From positions 91,351-155,350 of the forward strand of contig NZ_FRBI01000011.1 of the NCBI RefSeq assembly GCF_900142575.1: a stretch of DNA of 64,000 nucleotides, written 5' to 3'. Below the pieces are notes generated by a model. The model saw nothing but the letters and a program-made list of their open reading frames with translations, had not been told where the DNA came from and made no database searches. The DNA comes from Actinacidiphila paucisporea. GTDB taxonomy: Bacteria > Actinomycetota > Actinomycetes > Streptomycetales > Streptomycetaceae. The position numbers and the translations under genes are program-made. Of this stretch, positions 1-10,600 are shown piece by piece (within the stretch, counting starts at the first letter, position 1; each line of letters opens with the position of its first letter).

Positions 1-214
1 GAAGCTGCCCGACGTGGCGCGGTCGATCGGCAAGTCGGCCCGCATCCTCAAGAGCGAGGCCAAGGCGATGAAGGACGACGACCCGAAGCCCCCGGCCAAG
101 TCCGGCACCGCCGCCCAGGAGCAGGCGCCGGCCCGGACGATCCAGGCCGCCCCCGGCGACACCGCGAGCGCGCGCCCGGTCACCGAGCAGGACCGCACCA
201 CGACCACCGGCTGA
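1..214 (+). CDS. tatA: Sec-independent translocase subunit TatA, C-terminal part (5' end outside window)
   Basis: Only the last 70 or so residues are present, read in the frame that starts at base 2. The visible start (KLPDVARSIGKSARILKSEAK) is the end of the TatA amphipathic helix, followed by a polar, Thr/Pro/Ala-rich cytoplasmic tail that ends at the TGA at 212-214. TatA oligomerises to form the conduit for folded twin-arginine proteins. The transmembrane helix lies upstream of the window. tatC follows after about 100 bases on the same strand, which is the usual actinobacterial order and supports the call. Confidence 0.9.
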   Translation, partial: KLPDVARSIGKSARILKSEAKAMKDDDPKPPAKSGTAAQEQAPARTIQAAPGDTASARPVTEQDRTTTTG

Positions 215-318
215 CCGGCCACCGGTTACCGGCGGCCCGCCGGTAGACCCGGGCCCCAGGCGAACGACCCGAGCCGAGACACGCTGCCGACGGCTGCCCG
301 TACGAGACGAGGACGTGG

Positions 319-1242
319 GTGCTCAAGACTGCCCGCAAGCAGGAGAAGGACCCCGAGGGGCGGATGCCGCTCGCGGACCACCTGCGAGAGCTGCGCAACC
401 GGCTGTTCAAGTCGGTGCTGGCGATCATCGTCATCACCATCGTGGCGGCGTTCTTCTACAAGCAGATCATCCATCTGCTCCAGCAGCGCATCCCCGACGG
501 GGTGCAGTGCCGCACCAACGCCTCGAAGACCGCCACCGACGGCGAGGCCTGCGCCCAGATGACCGTCAGCGGCCTGATGGGCGGCTTCTCCATCGCGCTG
601 AAGGTCTCGCTGATGGCGGGCGTGGTCGGCGCGTCACCGATCTGGCTCTACCAGCTGTGGGGCTTCCTCGCGCCCGGCCTGCACAGGAACGAGAAGCGCT
701 ACACCCTCGGCTTCGTCGGCGCCGGCGTGCCGCTCTTCCTCGGCGGCGCGGTCCTGGCGTACGAGATCCTGCCGCAGACCGCCAGGATCATGATCGGCTT
801 CGTGCCGAAGGACACCACCAACCTGCTGCCGCTGGACGACTTCCTCGACCTCGTCGTCCGGATGATCATCGTCTTCGGGCTCGCCTTCGAGCTGCCACTG
901 GTGCTGGTGCTGCTGAATTTCACCGGCATCGTCAGCGGCAAGCGCATGCTCGGCTGGTGGCGCGGCATGGTCGTGGGCATCACCGTCTTCGCCGCAGTCG
1001 CCACCCCCACCGGCGACCCGCTGACCATGACGCTGCTGGCCGCGCCGATCGTGCTGCTGTACTTCATGGCGATGGGCGTCTGCTTCTTCAACGACTCCCG
1101 CCGGGCCCGCCGCCGCGCCGCCGACCCGGACTTCGCGCTCGACCCGGACCAGGCCTCCAGCCTCGACCACATCCCCGAGCAGGTCGACGCCGACTCCTCG
1201 CCGGACGACGGGCGCGGCGACGGCTACGACGACGCGACCTGA
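319..1242 (+). CDS. tatC: Twin-arginine translocase subunit TatC
   Basis: Encodes 307 residues of the multi-spanning receptor that recognises the twin-arginine signal peptide and recruits TatA. The N-terminal signature MPLADHLRELRNRL is the conserved TatC cytoplasmic entry motif, followed by several hydrophobic membrane spans and the conserved stretch LWGFLAPGLHRNEKR. The C-terminal tail from about residue 255 is charged and poorly conserved. The GTG at 319 is preceded by GAGGA at a good distance; another GTG at 315 is in a different frame. tatA lies just upstream. The next gene begins 20 bases downstream, so an operon is likely. At least one product in this window (60258-61526) carries a candidate Tat signal. 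Confidence 0.95.
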   Translation: MLKTARKQEKDPEGRMPLADHLRELRNRLFKSVLAIIVITIVAAFFYKQIIHLLQQRIPDGVQCRTNASKTATDGEACAQMTVSGLMGGFSIALKVSLMAGVVGASPIWLYQLWGFLAPGLHRNEKRYTLGFVGAGVPLFLGGAVLAYEILPQTARIMIGFVPKDTTNLLPLDDFLDLVVRMIIVFGLAFELPLVLVLLNFTGIVSGKRMLGWWRGMVVGITVFAAVATPTGDPLTMTLLAAPIVLLYFMAMGVCFFNDSRRARRRAADPDFALDPDQASSLDHIPEQVDADSSPDDGRGDGYDDAT

Positions 1243-1261
1243 CGCCGCCGGCCCCACACCC

Positions 1262-2149
1262 GTGACCAGCGACATCACCCTGCTCGTCAACCCCACCTCC
1301 GGCCGCGGCCGCGGTGCGCGGGCGGCGAGACCCGCCGCCGAGGCCATGCGCGCGGTCGGCCTGACCGTCCGCACCGTTGTCGGCGTGGACGCCGCCGACG
1401 CCCTGGACCGGGCGCACAAGGCCGTCGACGGCGGTACCGGCGCCCTGGTCGCGGTCGGCGGCGACGGCATGGTCTCCCTCGCCCTGCAGGCGGTGGCCGG
1501 CACCGGCACGCCGCTCGGCATCGTCGCGGCGGGCACCGGCAACGACTTCGCCCGGGTCAGCGGGCTGCCGGTCCGCGAGCCCGCCGCCGCGGGCACCACC
1601 ATCGCCGAGGCGCTGCGGGACGGCCGCACCCGGTCGCTGGACCTCGGCAGGATCGGCGAGCGCTGGTTCGGCACCGTCCTGGCCTCCGGCTTCGACTCCC
1701 GGGTCAACGACCGCGGCAACCGGATGCGCTGGCCCAAGGGCCGCTTCCGCTACGACGTGGCGATGCTCGCCGAGTTGGCCGCGCTGCGTCCGATCCGCTA
1801 CCGCGTGCAGTTCGACGACGCCCCGGAACGCGAGCTGGACGCCACCTTGATCGCGGTCGGCAACGGCTCCTCCTACGGCGGCGGCATGCGGATGTGCGCC
1901 GACGCCGAGATGGACGACGGCCTCTTCGACGTCTGCGTGGTCGGCCCGTGCTCCCGCCGCACCCTGCTGCGGGTCTTCCCGCTGGTCTACAGCGGCTCCC
2001 ACCCCCGGCACCCGGTCGTCACCGTCCACCGCGCCGCCCGGGTCCGGCTCGCCGCCGAGAACGTCACCGGATACGCCGACGGGGAGCGGATCGGCCCGCT
2101 GCCGCTGGAGGCCAGGACCGTGCCGGGGGCGCTGCGGCTGCTGGTCTGA
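1262..2149 (+). CDS. Diacylglycerol kinase family lipid kinase
   Basis: A 295-residue member of the diacylglycerol/sphingosine kinase catalytic family (DgkB/YegS type), which phosphorylates a lipid hydroxyl with ATP on the inner face of the membrane. The nucleotide-binding motifs are clear: NPTSGRGR near residue 10, VAVGGDGM around residue 62-69 and GTGNDFAR around 91-98. The C-terminal beta-sandwich domain contains GNGSSYGGGM and a DG-rich metal-site region (MDDGLFDV). The GTG start is 20 bases after the tatC stop, so the two are probably co-transcribed. The natural lipid substrate cannot be told from sequence. Confidence 0.88.
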   Translation: MTSDITLLVNPTSGRGRGARAARPAAEAMRAVGLTVRTVVGVDAADALDRAHKAVDGGTGALVAVGGDGMVSLALQAVAGTGTPLGIVAAGTGNDFARVSGLPVREPAAAGTTIAEALRDGRTRSLDLGRIGERWFGTVLASGFDSRVNDRGNRMRWPKGRFRYDVAMLAELAALRPIRYRVQFDDAPERELDATLIAVGNGSSYGGGMRMCADAEMDDGLFDVCVVGPCSRRTLLRVFPLVYSGSHPRHPVVTVHRAARVRLAAENVTGYADGERIGPLPLEARTVPGALRLLV

Positions 2150-2234
2150 GCAGGGCAGCCGCACGGCAACCCTGCCCCCGAAGAGAACAAAGATCACGCG
2201 GTGTGTCGGTGCTGCCGGGTAGGCTCGTAGCGAG

Positions 2235-5060
2235 ATGACAGAAGACATGTCGCCAGCCGAGCGCTACGCCGCCAGCCGTCGCCGCGCCGCAGAGAACGCC
2301 ACCGCACTCGCACAGTTCCGCGAGCTGTACGAGTTCGGCCTCGACCCGTTTCAGATAGAGGCCTGCCAGGCCCTGGAAGCCGGCAGTGGCGTCCTCGTCG
2401 CCGCCCCGACCGGCTCGGGCAAGACCATCGTCGGCGAGTTCGCCGTCCACCTCGCCCTCGCCGAGGGCCGCAAGTGCTTCTACACCACCCCGATCAAGGC
2501 CCTGTCCAACCAGAAGTACAACGACCTGGCCAAGCGGTACGGCGCCGAGAAGGTCGGCCTGCTCACCGGGGACAACAGCGTCAACGGCGACGCACCGGTG
2601 ATCGTCATGACCACCGAAGTGCTGCGCAACATGCTCTACGCCGGCTCCGCCGCCCTCGACGGCCTCGGCTACGTGGTCATGGACGAGGTGCACTACCTGT
2701 CCGACCGCTTCCGGGGCGCCGTCTGGGAGGAGGTGATCATCCACCTCCCGCAGTCCGTCACGCTGGTCTCGCTGTCCGCGACGGTCTCCAACGCCGAGGA
2801 GTTCGGCGATTGGCTGGACACCGTGCGGGGCGACACCCGGGTGATCGTCTCCGAGCACCGCCCGGTCCCGCTGTGGCAGCACGTGCTGGCCGGCCGCCGG
2901 ATGTACGACCTGTTCGAGGAGAAGGCCGGCGCCACCGACAACCGCGGCCGCCGCGAGGTCAACGCCGACCTCGAACGGCTCGCCCGGATGGAGAACCAGC
3001 GCAGCTACCACCCGCGGGCCAAGCGCGGCAAGGAAGCCGACCGGGAGCGCGAGCGCAGGGCCCGCAGCCGGGTCTGGACGCCCAGCCGCGCCGAGGTCAT
3101 CGACCGGCTGGACTCCGAGGGCCTGCTGCCCGCCATCACCTTCATCTTCAGCCGGGCCGGCTGCGAGGCCGCCGTCCAGCAGTGCCTCTACGCGGGCCTG
3201 CGGCTGAACAACGAGGAGGCCCGGGCCCGGGTCCGGTCCATCGTCGAGGAGCGCACCCGCTCCATCCCCGACGAGGACCTGCACGTCCTCGGCTACTTCG
3301 AATGGCTGGAGGGCCTGGAGCGCGGCATCGCCGCCCACCACGCCGGGATGCTGCCCGCCTTCAAGGAGGTCGTGGAGGAGCTGTTCGTCAAGGGCCTGGT
3401 CAAGGCGGTCTTCGCGACCGAGACGCTGGCCCTGGGCATCAACATGCCGGCCCGCTCCGTGGTGCTGGAAAAGCTCGTCAAGTGGAACGGCGAGATGCAC
3501 GCCGACATCACCCCCGGCGAATACACCCAGCTCACCGGCCGTGCCGGGCGCCGCGGCATCGACGTCGAGGGCCACGCCGTGGTGCTGTGGCAGCGAGGCT
3601 TCGACCCGGGCGCCGTCGCGGGCCTGGCCGGCACCCGTACGTATCCGCTGCGCTCGTCCTTCAAGCCGTCGTACAACATGGCGGTCAACCTCGTCGGCCA
3701 GTTCGGCAGGCACCGCTCCCGCGAGCTGCTGGAGACGTCCTTCGCGCAGTTCCAGGCCGACCGCTCCGTCGTCGGCATCTCCAAGCAGGTGCAGCGCAAC
3801 GAGGAGGGCCTGGAGGGCTACCAGCAGTCGATGACCTGCCACCTCGGCGACTTCGACGAGTACATGCGGCTGCGCAGGGAGCTCAAGGACCGCGAGGCCG
3901 ACCTGTCGCGGCAGGGCGCCGTGCAGCGCAGGGCCGCCGCCTCCGACGCGTTGGAGAAGCTCAAGCCCGGCGACATCATCCACGTCCCCGCCGGCAAGTA
4001 CGCCGGGCTCGCCCTGGTGCTCGAACCCGGCGTGCCGGCCGGCCGCACCGCCGGATACCACCCGCGCGACGGCGAATACCACGACGGGCCGCGCCCGCTG
4101 GTGCTCACCGCCGAGCGCCAGGTCAAGCGGCTGGCGCAGATGGACTTCCCGGTGCCCGTCGAGGCGCTCGACCGGATGCGCATCCCCAAGTCGTTCAACC
4201 CGCGCAGCCCACAGTCCCGGCGAGACCTCGCCTCCGCGATGCGCAGCAAGGCCGGCACCGCGGGCTGGGCGGCGCCCTCCAGGCACCGCAAGGAGCGCTC
4301 CGCGGCGGCCGACGACACCGAGATCGCCCGGCTGCGCAGCGCGATCCGCACGCACCCCTGCCACGGCTGCGACGACCGCGAGGACCACGCCCGCTGGGCC
4401 GAGCGCTACCACCGGCTGCGCCGCGACACCCAGCAGCTGGAACGGCGTATCGAGGGCCGCACCAACACCATCGCCAGGACCTTCGACCGGGTCTGCGCCG
4501 TCCTGACCGAGCTGGGCTACCTCAAGGGCGACCAGGTCACCCCGGAGGGCCGCCGGCTGGCCAGGCTCTACGGCGAACTGGACCTGCTGGCCAGCGAGTG
4601 CCTGCGCGACGGGGTGTGGGACGGCCTCGGCCCCGCCGAGCTGGCCGCCTGCGCCTCCGCGCTGGTCTACGAGTCCCGGCAGGCCGACGACGCGACCACC
4701 CCGAAGCTGCCCAGCGGCAACGCGCGGGCGGCGCTGGGCGAGATGGTACGCATCTGGGGCCGGCTCGACGCCCTGGAGGAGGACCACAAGATCAACCAGA
4801 CCGAGGGCGTCGGCCAGCGGGAACCGGACCTGGGCTTCGCCTGGGCCGCCTACCGCTGGGCGTCCGGGCACCCACTGGACGCGGTCCTCAACGACGCCGA
4901 CATGCCCGCCGGCGACTTCGTGCGCTGGTGCAAGCAGCTCATCGACGTCCTCGGGCAGATCGGCAATGCGGCGCCCGACGCCGGACCGGTCAGGCGCAAC
5001 GCCCGCAAGGCCGTGGACGGGCTGCTGCGGGGCGTCGTGGCCTACTCGTCGGTGGGGTGA
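2235..5060 (+). CDS. helY: Ski2/Mtr4-like DEAD/DEAH-box helicase (HelY family)
   Basis: A 941-residue superfamily 2 helicase related to yeast Ski2/Mtr4 and mycobacterial HelY, expected to unwind RNA or RNA/DNA with ATP. Core motifs in order: Walker A APTGSGKT at about 55-62, TTPIKALSNQK, the Walker B DEVH box near 150, SAT near 183, and motif VI QLTGRAGRRG near 435. A basic linker (about residues 245-280, rich in RERERRARSR) separates the RecA lobes. The long C-terminal region includes a Cys/His cluster (HPCHGCDDREDHARW, about 700-714) and a helical bundle as in DSHCT domains. It starts with ATG at 2235, 85 bases after the lipid kinase. The tatA-tatC-helY neighbourhood is conserved in actinomycetes. 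Confidence 0.92.
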   Translation: MTEDMSPAERYAASRRRAAENATALAQFRELYEFGLDPFQIEACQALEAGSGVLVAAPTGSGKTIVGEFAVHLALAEGRKCFYTTPIKALSNQKYNDLAKRYGAEKVGLLTGDNSVNGDAPVIVMTTEVLRNMLYAGSAALDGLGYVVMDEVHYLSDRFRGAVWEEVIIHLPQSVTLVSLSATVSNAEEFGDWLDTVRGDTRVIVSEHRPVPLWQHVLAGRRMYDLFEEKAGATDNRGRREVNADLERLARMENQRSYHPRAKRGKEADRERERRARSRVWTPSRAEVIDRLDSEGLLPAITFIFSRAGCEAAVQQCLYAGLRLNNEEARARVRSIVEERTRSIPDEDLHVLGYFEWLEGLERGIAAHHAGMLPAFKEVVEELFVKGLVKAVFATETLALGINMPARSVVLEKLVKWNGEMHADITPGEYTQLTGRAGRRGIDVEGHAVVLWQRGFDPGAVAGLAGTRTYPLRSSFKPSYNMAVNLVGQFGRHRSRELLETSFAQFQADRSVVGISKQVQRNEEGLEGYQQSMTCHLGDFDEYMRLRRELKDREADLSRQGAVQRRAAASDALEKLKPGDIIHVPAGKYAGLALVLEPGVPAGRTAGYHPRDGEYHDGPRPLVLTAERQVKRLAQMDFPVPVEALDRMRIPKSFNPRSPQSRRDLASAMRSKAGTAGWAAPSRHRKERSAAADDTEIARLRSAIRTHPCHGCDDREDHARWAERYHRLRRDTQQLERRIEGRTNTIARTFDRVCAVLTELGYLKGDQVTPEGRRLARLYGELDLLASECLRDGVWDGLGPAELAACASALVYESRQADDATTPKLPSGNARAALGEMVRIWGRLDALEEDHKINQTEGVGQREPDLGFAWAAYRWASGHPLDAVLNDADMPAGDFVRWCKQLIDVLGQIGNAAPDAGPVRRNARKAVDGLLRGVVAYSSVG

Positions 5061-5072
5061 GCGGGGGCGCGG

Positions 5073-5657
5073 TCACCCGTGCAGGTTCGTGCAGGTCAAC
5101 GAGCCGTTGAGGGTGACCACGCCGCCCGTGCCGCCGTAGGCCTGGGCGATCTTCAGGTTCTGCACCTTCACCGTCCAGGTGCCGCCGCTCTTCTGCGCGG
5201 TCACCGCCTCGGCCTTGGAGACCCGCCCCGAGTATGTCTTCTTGTCCGGGGCGGCGAAGAGCGCCACCTGGGTGGGGCTGTCGGACGTGGTCGCGATGAA
5301 GGACGGGAAGATCTGCGTCTTGGTGAACACGTCGGGCGTGGTCACGCCGATCAGCTTGCCGCCCTTGATCTCGCACTTGACGCCGCCGGTGAAGTCGGCG
5401 CCACCGGTGTCGTCGCCGGTGAAGTCCAGGTGGCCCTCCGTCTTGCCCGCGGGTTTGGAGGGCGCGGCGGCGCTGCTGCTCGGGGCGGCGCCGCCGGCGG
5501 CCGTACCGTCGGTGGCGGGGCCGCCCGCGGCCGGGGCGGACGTGCTCGACTTCGCGCCGTCGGACTTCTTGCCGTCCGACGACGAGCAGCCGGCCAGCGC
5601 GGTCGCTGCCAGCGCGGCAGCGAGCGCGCCTGCGGTGAGTATGGTGCGGTGGCGCAT
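5073..5657 (-). CDS. Putative secreted lipoprotein
   Basis: A 194-residue precursor with a type II signal peptide: MRHRTILTAGALAAALAATA followed by the lipobox LAGC, so the mature protein should be lipid-anchored outside the membrane. A Ser/Ala/Pro-rich spacer (about residues 24-75) leads to a beta-rich domain with two cysteines (VKCEIKGG and SLTCTNLHG) that may form a disulfide. The domain resembles small actinobacterial LpqH-like antigens in layout, but I do not recognise a family with certainty. The ATG at 5657 is chosen over an upstream in-frame ATG because the signal peptide starts there and a GGGGAGAGGA ribosome site precedes it. It converges on helY with a 12-base gap. Confidence 0.8.
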   Translation of the reverse strand: MRHRTILTAGALAAALAATALAGCSSSDGKKSDGAKSSTSAPAAGGPATDGTAAGGAAPSSSAAAPSKPAGKTEGHLDFTGDDTGGADFTGGVKCEIKGGKLIGVTTPDVFTKTQIFPSFIATTSDSPTQVALFAAPDKKTYSGRVSKAEAVTAQKSGGTWTVKVQNLKIAQAYGGTGGVVTLNGSLTCTNLHG

Positions 5658-5729
5658 GCGGCCGTGTTCCTCTCCCCGTGGGTCTGTGGTGCCGCACAGT
5701 GTACGTACCCGCGGTACGAACACCCCGTT

Positions 5730-7361
5730 TCAGGTACGGGCCCGGCCCAGGTAGCCCCGCCAGCCGCCGTGCGCGGTGATGTCCTCGGCGCCGGCCAGCG
5801 CGGCGGGCTCGCACAGGAAGCCGGTCACCTCGGAGCCGTCGCGAAGCGTCACCCGGCCCAGCGCCATCGGCCGGGGGAGCCCGGCCACCAGCGCGCCCAG
5901 CGCGGCGGGCGCCAGCTCCCACACCTCCGTCTCGATCGCGGCCCCGCCCTCCGCCACCCGCACCAGGCCCGGCTTGGGCGGCACCGTGTCCAGGGCGTGC
6001 AGCCGGTAGGCGGGCGCCGTCGCGGTCGTCGCCGCGAGGCGGGCGCCGAGCGCGAGCAGCTGCGGATTCAGCGGCTGGCCCGACAGGTGCGCGCCCACCA
6101 CCGCGAGCCGCAGCGGTGGCTCCAGCAGTTCCGCGACCTGCGCGACGCGCTCGTCGCAGCCCGCCGCGCCGAGCAGCATCACCCCGAACGGCCGCCCCGC
6201 CACCTCGCCCGCCGGCACCGCGACCGCGCACAGGTCCAGCAGGTTCGCCGAGTTCGTGAAGCGCCCGAGCCGGGTGTTCGCGCCGACCGGGTCGGCGGCG
6301 ACCTGAGCCGACGTCGGATGGCCCGGCGCGGTCGGCAGCAGCAGCGCGTCGGCGTCGCCCAGCTCCGCGGCCGCCCGCCGCCGCAGCACGGCCAGCCGCT
6401 CTCGGTCCGCGAACAGCCGGTGCGCCGGCAGGTCACGGGCCGCGCGGATGATACGGGCCACGGTCGGATCGAGATCCGCGCCGCCGCGCTCCACGAACTC
6501 GCCCACGGCCGTGTAGCGCTCGGCGACGAAGGCGCCCTCGTAGAGCAGCGCGGCCGCCTCGCCGAACGGGGTCAGGTCGATCGTCCGCAGCTGGGCGCCG
6601 GCCCGCGCCAGCCGCTCCTGCGCGGCCTCGTAGGCCGCCGCCCAGCCGTCGTCCAGCTCGCCGAGCTGCGCGGTCGCCGCGACCGCGACCCGCCACGGCC
6701 CCGGGCGGCGCGGCGGCGGCACCGGGCTCGCCAGCAGCGCCAGGGCCCTGCGGGCCTCGGGCAGGGTGCGGGCGAAGACGCTCACGCAGTCCAGGCTCGC
6801 GCAGGCCGGCACGACGCCGTCCGTCGACACCAGGCCGCGGGTCGGCTTGAGCCCGACGATCCCGTTGAAGGCCGCGGGCACGCGGCCCGAGCCCGCGGTG
6901 TCCGTGCCCAGCGCCAGGTCCACGAAGCCCAGCGCCACGGCGACGGCCGACCCGGAACTCGACCCGCCCGCCACCCTCTCCGGCGCCAGCGCGCTGCTCA
7001 CCGGGCCGTAGGGGCTCCTGGTCCCGACCAGACCGGTCGCGAACTGGTCCATGTTCGTCGTCCCGAGCACGATCGCACCCGCCGCGCGCAAGGCCGCCAC
7101 GGCCGGGGCGTCGGCCGCCGGCTCGTACCCGTACGAGGGGCATCCCGCGGTGGTCGGCAGCCCCCGGACGTCGATGTTGCCCTTGACGCCCAGCAGCGTC
7201 CCGGCGAGCGGCAGCGCCTCCCCGGCCGCCACCCGGGCGTCGACGTCCTTCGCCTCGGCCCGCACCTCCTCCTCGGGCCGCAGCCCGATCCACACCTCCG
7301 GCCTTCCGGCCCGTTCGATCCCCTCGTACGCCGCCGTGACGCGGCGCTGTGCGTTGCCCAT
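5730..7361 (-). CDS. atzF: Allophanate hydrolase (AtzF type)
   Basis: A 543-residue amidase-signature enzyme that splits allophanate to ammonia and CO2, the last step of urea-carboxylase and guanidine-carboxylase pathways. The Ser-cisSer-Lys triad is visible: Lys60 in LLGVKGNID, the GGSSSGS cis-Ser cluster at 134-136 and Ser158 in [10 protein letters not shown]. After the amidase domain (about 1-430) the AtzF-type C-terminal domain follows (about 440-543). The ATG at 7361 has AAAGGGAG upstream; the reading frame extends further but into repeat sequence. It lies downstream of the carboxylase on the same strand, separated by about 290 bases carrying repeat elements, so it may be read through from the same promoter. 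Confidence 0.92.
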   Translation of the reverse strand: MGNAQRRVTAAYEGIERAGRPEVWIGLRPEEEVRAEAKDVDARVAAGEALPLAGTLLGVKGNIDVRGLPTTAGCPSYGYEPAADAPAVAALRAAGAIVLGTTNMDQFATGLVGTRSPYGPVSSALAPERVAGGSSSGSAVAVALGFVDLALGTDTAGSGRVPAAFNGIVGLKPTRGLVSTDGVVPACASLDCVSVFARTLPEARRALALLASPVPPPRRPGPWRVAVAATAQLGELDDGWAAAYEAAQERLARAGAQLRTIDLTPFGEAAALLYEGAFVAERYTAVGEFVERGGADLDPTVARIIRAARDLPAHRLFADRERLAVLRRRAAAELGDADALLLPTAPGHPTSAQVAADPVGANTRLGRFTNSANLLDLCAVAVPAGEVAGRPFGVMLLGAAGCDERVAQVAELLEPPLRLAVVGAHLSGQPLNPQLLALGARLAATTATAPAYRLHALDTVPPKPGLVRVAEGGAAIETEVWELAPAALGALVAGLPRPMALGRVTLRDGSEVTGFLCEPAALAGAEDITAHGGWRGYLGRART

Positions 7362-7400
7362 ACGGTGGGCTCCCTTTCGTTGACACTTCCTACCCGCTGT

Positions 7401-7587
7401 GGCTGGTCGCGCAGTTCCCCGCGCCCCCCGGGTGGTTGCCCCTTGCGGTGGCGTTGCTTTCTTTCCCGCCCCGTCGGCTGGTCGCGCAGTTCCCCGCGCC
7501 CCTGAAAAACGCTCACCCTCCAGGGCCCAACGCCCGCCGCCGGAAGACCCGAGCCCCAAAGAGGCGCGGGGAACTGCGCGACCAGCC
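7401..7587. repeat. Three copies of the GCGGGGAACTGCGCG intergenic element, two in one orientation and one inverted
   Basis: The gap between the carboxylase stop and the allophanate hydrolase start holds three copies of a roughly 26-base motif. Two read GGCTGGTCGCGCAGTTCCCC then GCGCC (7401-7427 and 7476-7502). One is the reverse complement (7563-7587). Copies two and three face each other and could pair into a long hairpin in the operon transcript. The same core recurs in a tandem array at 52.65-52.96 kb and once, degenerate, near 60.08 kb. It looks like a dispersed repeat family of this genome. Function unknown; transcript processing or attenuation between the two operon genes is possible. 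Confidence 0.8.
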
Positions 7588-7652
7588 ACCCACGCAGCGG
7601 CACCGTGGAGTCCGTAACAGCACCCCGCAGGGGGAGGGCACCCCCCGACGGG

Positions 7653-10600
7653 CTAAGACGCACCGGAGGTGGGTGGTGGGGCCAGGGTCAGCAGGACCGT
7701 GCCGGGGGAGACCTGGTCGCCGGGGGTGACGTGGACGGAGGCGACGCGGCCGGCGACGGGGGCGGTCACCGGGGACTCCATCTTCATCGCCTCCAGGGTG
7801 AGGAGGTGCTGTCCGGCGGTCACCGTGTCGCCGGGGCGGACGGCGAGCCGCCAGACGCCGGCGGCGAATTCCGCCTCGACGGCGCAGCCGCCGGGAGGGA
7901 CCGGGATCGTGGAACCCGCGGGGGCCGGCGCCGCGACGGCCTCGGCCCGGGCGAATTCCCCGGCCTCCTCCCACGCGGAGCGCTCCGCCGCGAAGGCGGA
8001 CGCCTGCCGCCGGCGGAAGGACTCGATCGGCCCCGCGTTCTCCGCGAGGAAGCGCTGGTGCTCGGCGAGCGCGAAGTGCCCTTCCTCCACCCGCAGCTGC
8101 AGGCGCCCGGCGGCCATGTCGGCCCGCAGGTCGAGGAGTTCCTCCGCGCCGACCGGATACCACCGGATCCGGTCGAAGAACCGCAGCAGCCACGGCGGCT
8201 GCCGGTCCGCGGCCCGCCGCGACCAGACCTGCACGGTGCGGCCGACGAACTGGTAGCCGCCCGGCCCCTCCATGCCGTAGATGCACAGGTACGCCCCGCC
8301 GATGCCGACGGAATTCTCCGCGGTCCAGGTGCGTGCCGGGTTGTACTTCGTCGTGACGAGCCGGTGCCGCGGGTCGAGCGGTGTGGCGACGGGTGCCCCC
8401 AAGTACACGTCGCCGAGGCCCAGCACGAGGTATTCCGCGTCGAAGACCGTGCGGTAGACGTCCTCGACGGAGTCGAGCCCGTTGACACGGCGGATGAACT
8501 CGATGTTCCACGGGCACCAGGGCGCGTCGTCGCGGACGCCGGCCATGTAGCGGGCGATGGCCTCCCGGGTCGCCGGGTCGTCCCAGGACAGCGGGAGGTG
8601 GACGGTGCGGCTGGGCACGACCAGCTCGTCGGTCGGCGGCAGCGCGTCCTCGGCCTCGCGGACCAGGTCGAGCAGTTTGGCCGTCGGCAGTTCGTCCGGG
8701 TCGACGTGGATCTGCAGCGAGCGGATGCCGGGCGTGAGGTCCACGACGCCGGGCAGCCGCTGCGCGGCGAGGTGTTCGGCGAGCGCGTGCACCCGCATCC
8801 GCAGCGCGAGGTCGAGTTGCATCGGGCCGTATTCGACCAGCAGGTTGTCGTCGCCGCTGCGCCGGTAGGTCACCGCGGGGCGGCCGGCGGTCGGTTCGGC
8901 GCGGCCCAATACGCCGCCGTCGCCCAGCACCGGCCGCGACGGCGCCGGGGGCGTCGCGGGGGACGACCGCAGCGCCGCGGCCGCGTCCTCAGTGACGGGC
9001 ACGAAGCGTACGGTGTCGCCGGGCCGCAACTGGCCCAGCTTCCACCGCTGTCCGGTGACGACGGTGGCCGGGCAGACGAAGCCGCCCAGCGAGGGGCCGT
9101 CGGGGCCGAGCAGCACCGGCATGTCGCCGGTGTAGTCGACGGCCCCGACCGAATACGGCGTGTCGTGGATGTTGGAGGGGTGCAGGCCGGCCTCGCCGCC
9201 GTCGCCGCGGGCCCAGCGCGGCTTGGGTCCGACGAGCCGTACGCCGGTGCGGGCCGAGTTGAAGTGGACGCTCCACGCGGCGGCGTAGAAGTCCTCGATG
9301 TCGTCCTCGGTGAAGAACTCCGGTGCCGCGTGGGGCCCTTCGACCGCGCCGATCGCCCATTCGGTGCCGATCGCGGGGCGCAGCCCGACCGGTACCGGCC
9401 GCCCGTCCGCGGTGCCGCCACCGTGCAGGACGTCCGCGGCCCGCAGTGCCCGGCCGCCGTGCCCGCCGAAGCGGCCGAGCGTGAACGTGGCGGTGCTGCC
9501 GAGGAATTCGGGCACGTCGAGACCGCCGGCCAGCAGGACGTACGTGCGCAGGCCGGCCTCCTGCGGCGCACCGACGTCGAGCACCGCCCCGGCCGGCACG
9601 GTCACGGGTTCCCACTGCGGGACCGGCCGCCCGTCGACGGTGACCGGTGCGGGCGCCCCGGTCACGCAGACGGTGGTGGCGTGGCTGAACCGCAACGCCG
9701 GCCCCTGCAGGGTGCATTCGAGCCCGGCGGCCCCTTCGCCGTTGCCCAGCGCCTCGTTGCCGAGCCGGAAGGACAGGTCGTCCATCGGCCCGCACGGCGG
9801 CACTCCGACGTGCCACAGGCCGGTGCGGCCCGGCCAGTCCTGGACGGTGGTCATCGTGCCGGCGCGGACCACGTCGATCCGCCGCGAGCCGTCGCTGACA
9901 GCGTCCAGGGTGGCGGTGCTGTGGGTGGCGGCCCGCAGGTCGGGGTCGGTGAGAGCGGCCCGCAGCAGCCCGAGGTTGGTCTCGATGCCGTCGACGCGGG
10001 TCTCGGCCAGCGCGTCGGCGAGCCGGTCGAGTGCCTCGTCCCGGTCGGCGCCGTACGCGATGACCTTGGCGAGCATCGGGTCGTAGGAGGTGGTGACCTC
10101 GGTGCCGGTCTCGACCCAGGTGTCGACGCGCACGCCGGGCGGGAAGGCGACCCGGGTGAGGACCCCGGCGCTCGGCCGGTGCCCGCGTGCCGGGTCCTCC
10201 GCGTAGATCCGCGCCTCGACGGCGTGCCCGGCGGGCTCGGGCGGTTCGCCCGGGCCCGTGCCGTCCATGGCGAGCCGCAGCATCCACTCGACCAGGTCGA
10301 CGCCGTGCGTCTCCTCGGTGACCGGGTGCTCCACCTGGAGCCGGGTGTTGACCTCCAGGAAGTAGGCCTCGGCGCGCTCCGCGTCGTAGACGAACTCGAC
10401 CGTGCCCGCGGAGCGGTAGCCGACCGACGCGCACAAGGCCCGCGCGCTCTCGCCGAGTTGCCGCCGTACTGCCGCGGGCAGGCCGGGTGCGGGGGCCTCT
10501 TCGAGCACCTTCTGGTGGCGGCGCTGGAGCGAGCAGTCGCGGTCGCCGAGGGTCACGACCTTGCCGCGGCCGTCGCCGAAGACCTGCACCTCGACGTGCC

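Noticed and set aside
2064..4871. A 935-codon open frame antisense to the helicase gene
   Set aside because: High GC content leaves long stop-free frames opposite real genes. The helicase frame has complete SF2 motifs, while the antisense product is low-complexity and matches nothing recognisable. The same holds for other long antisense frames over the window.
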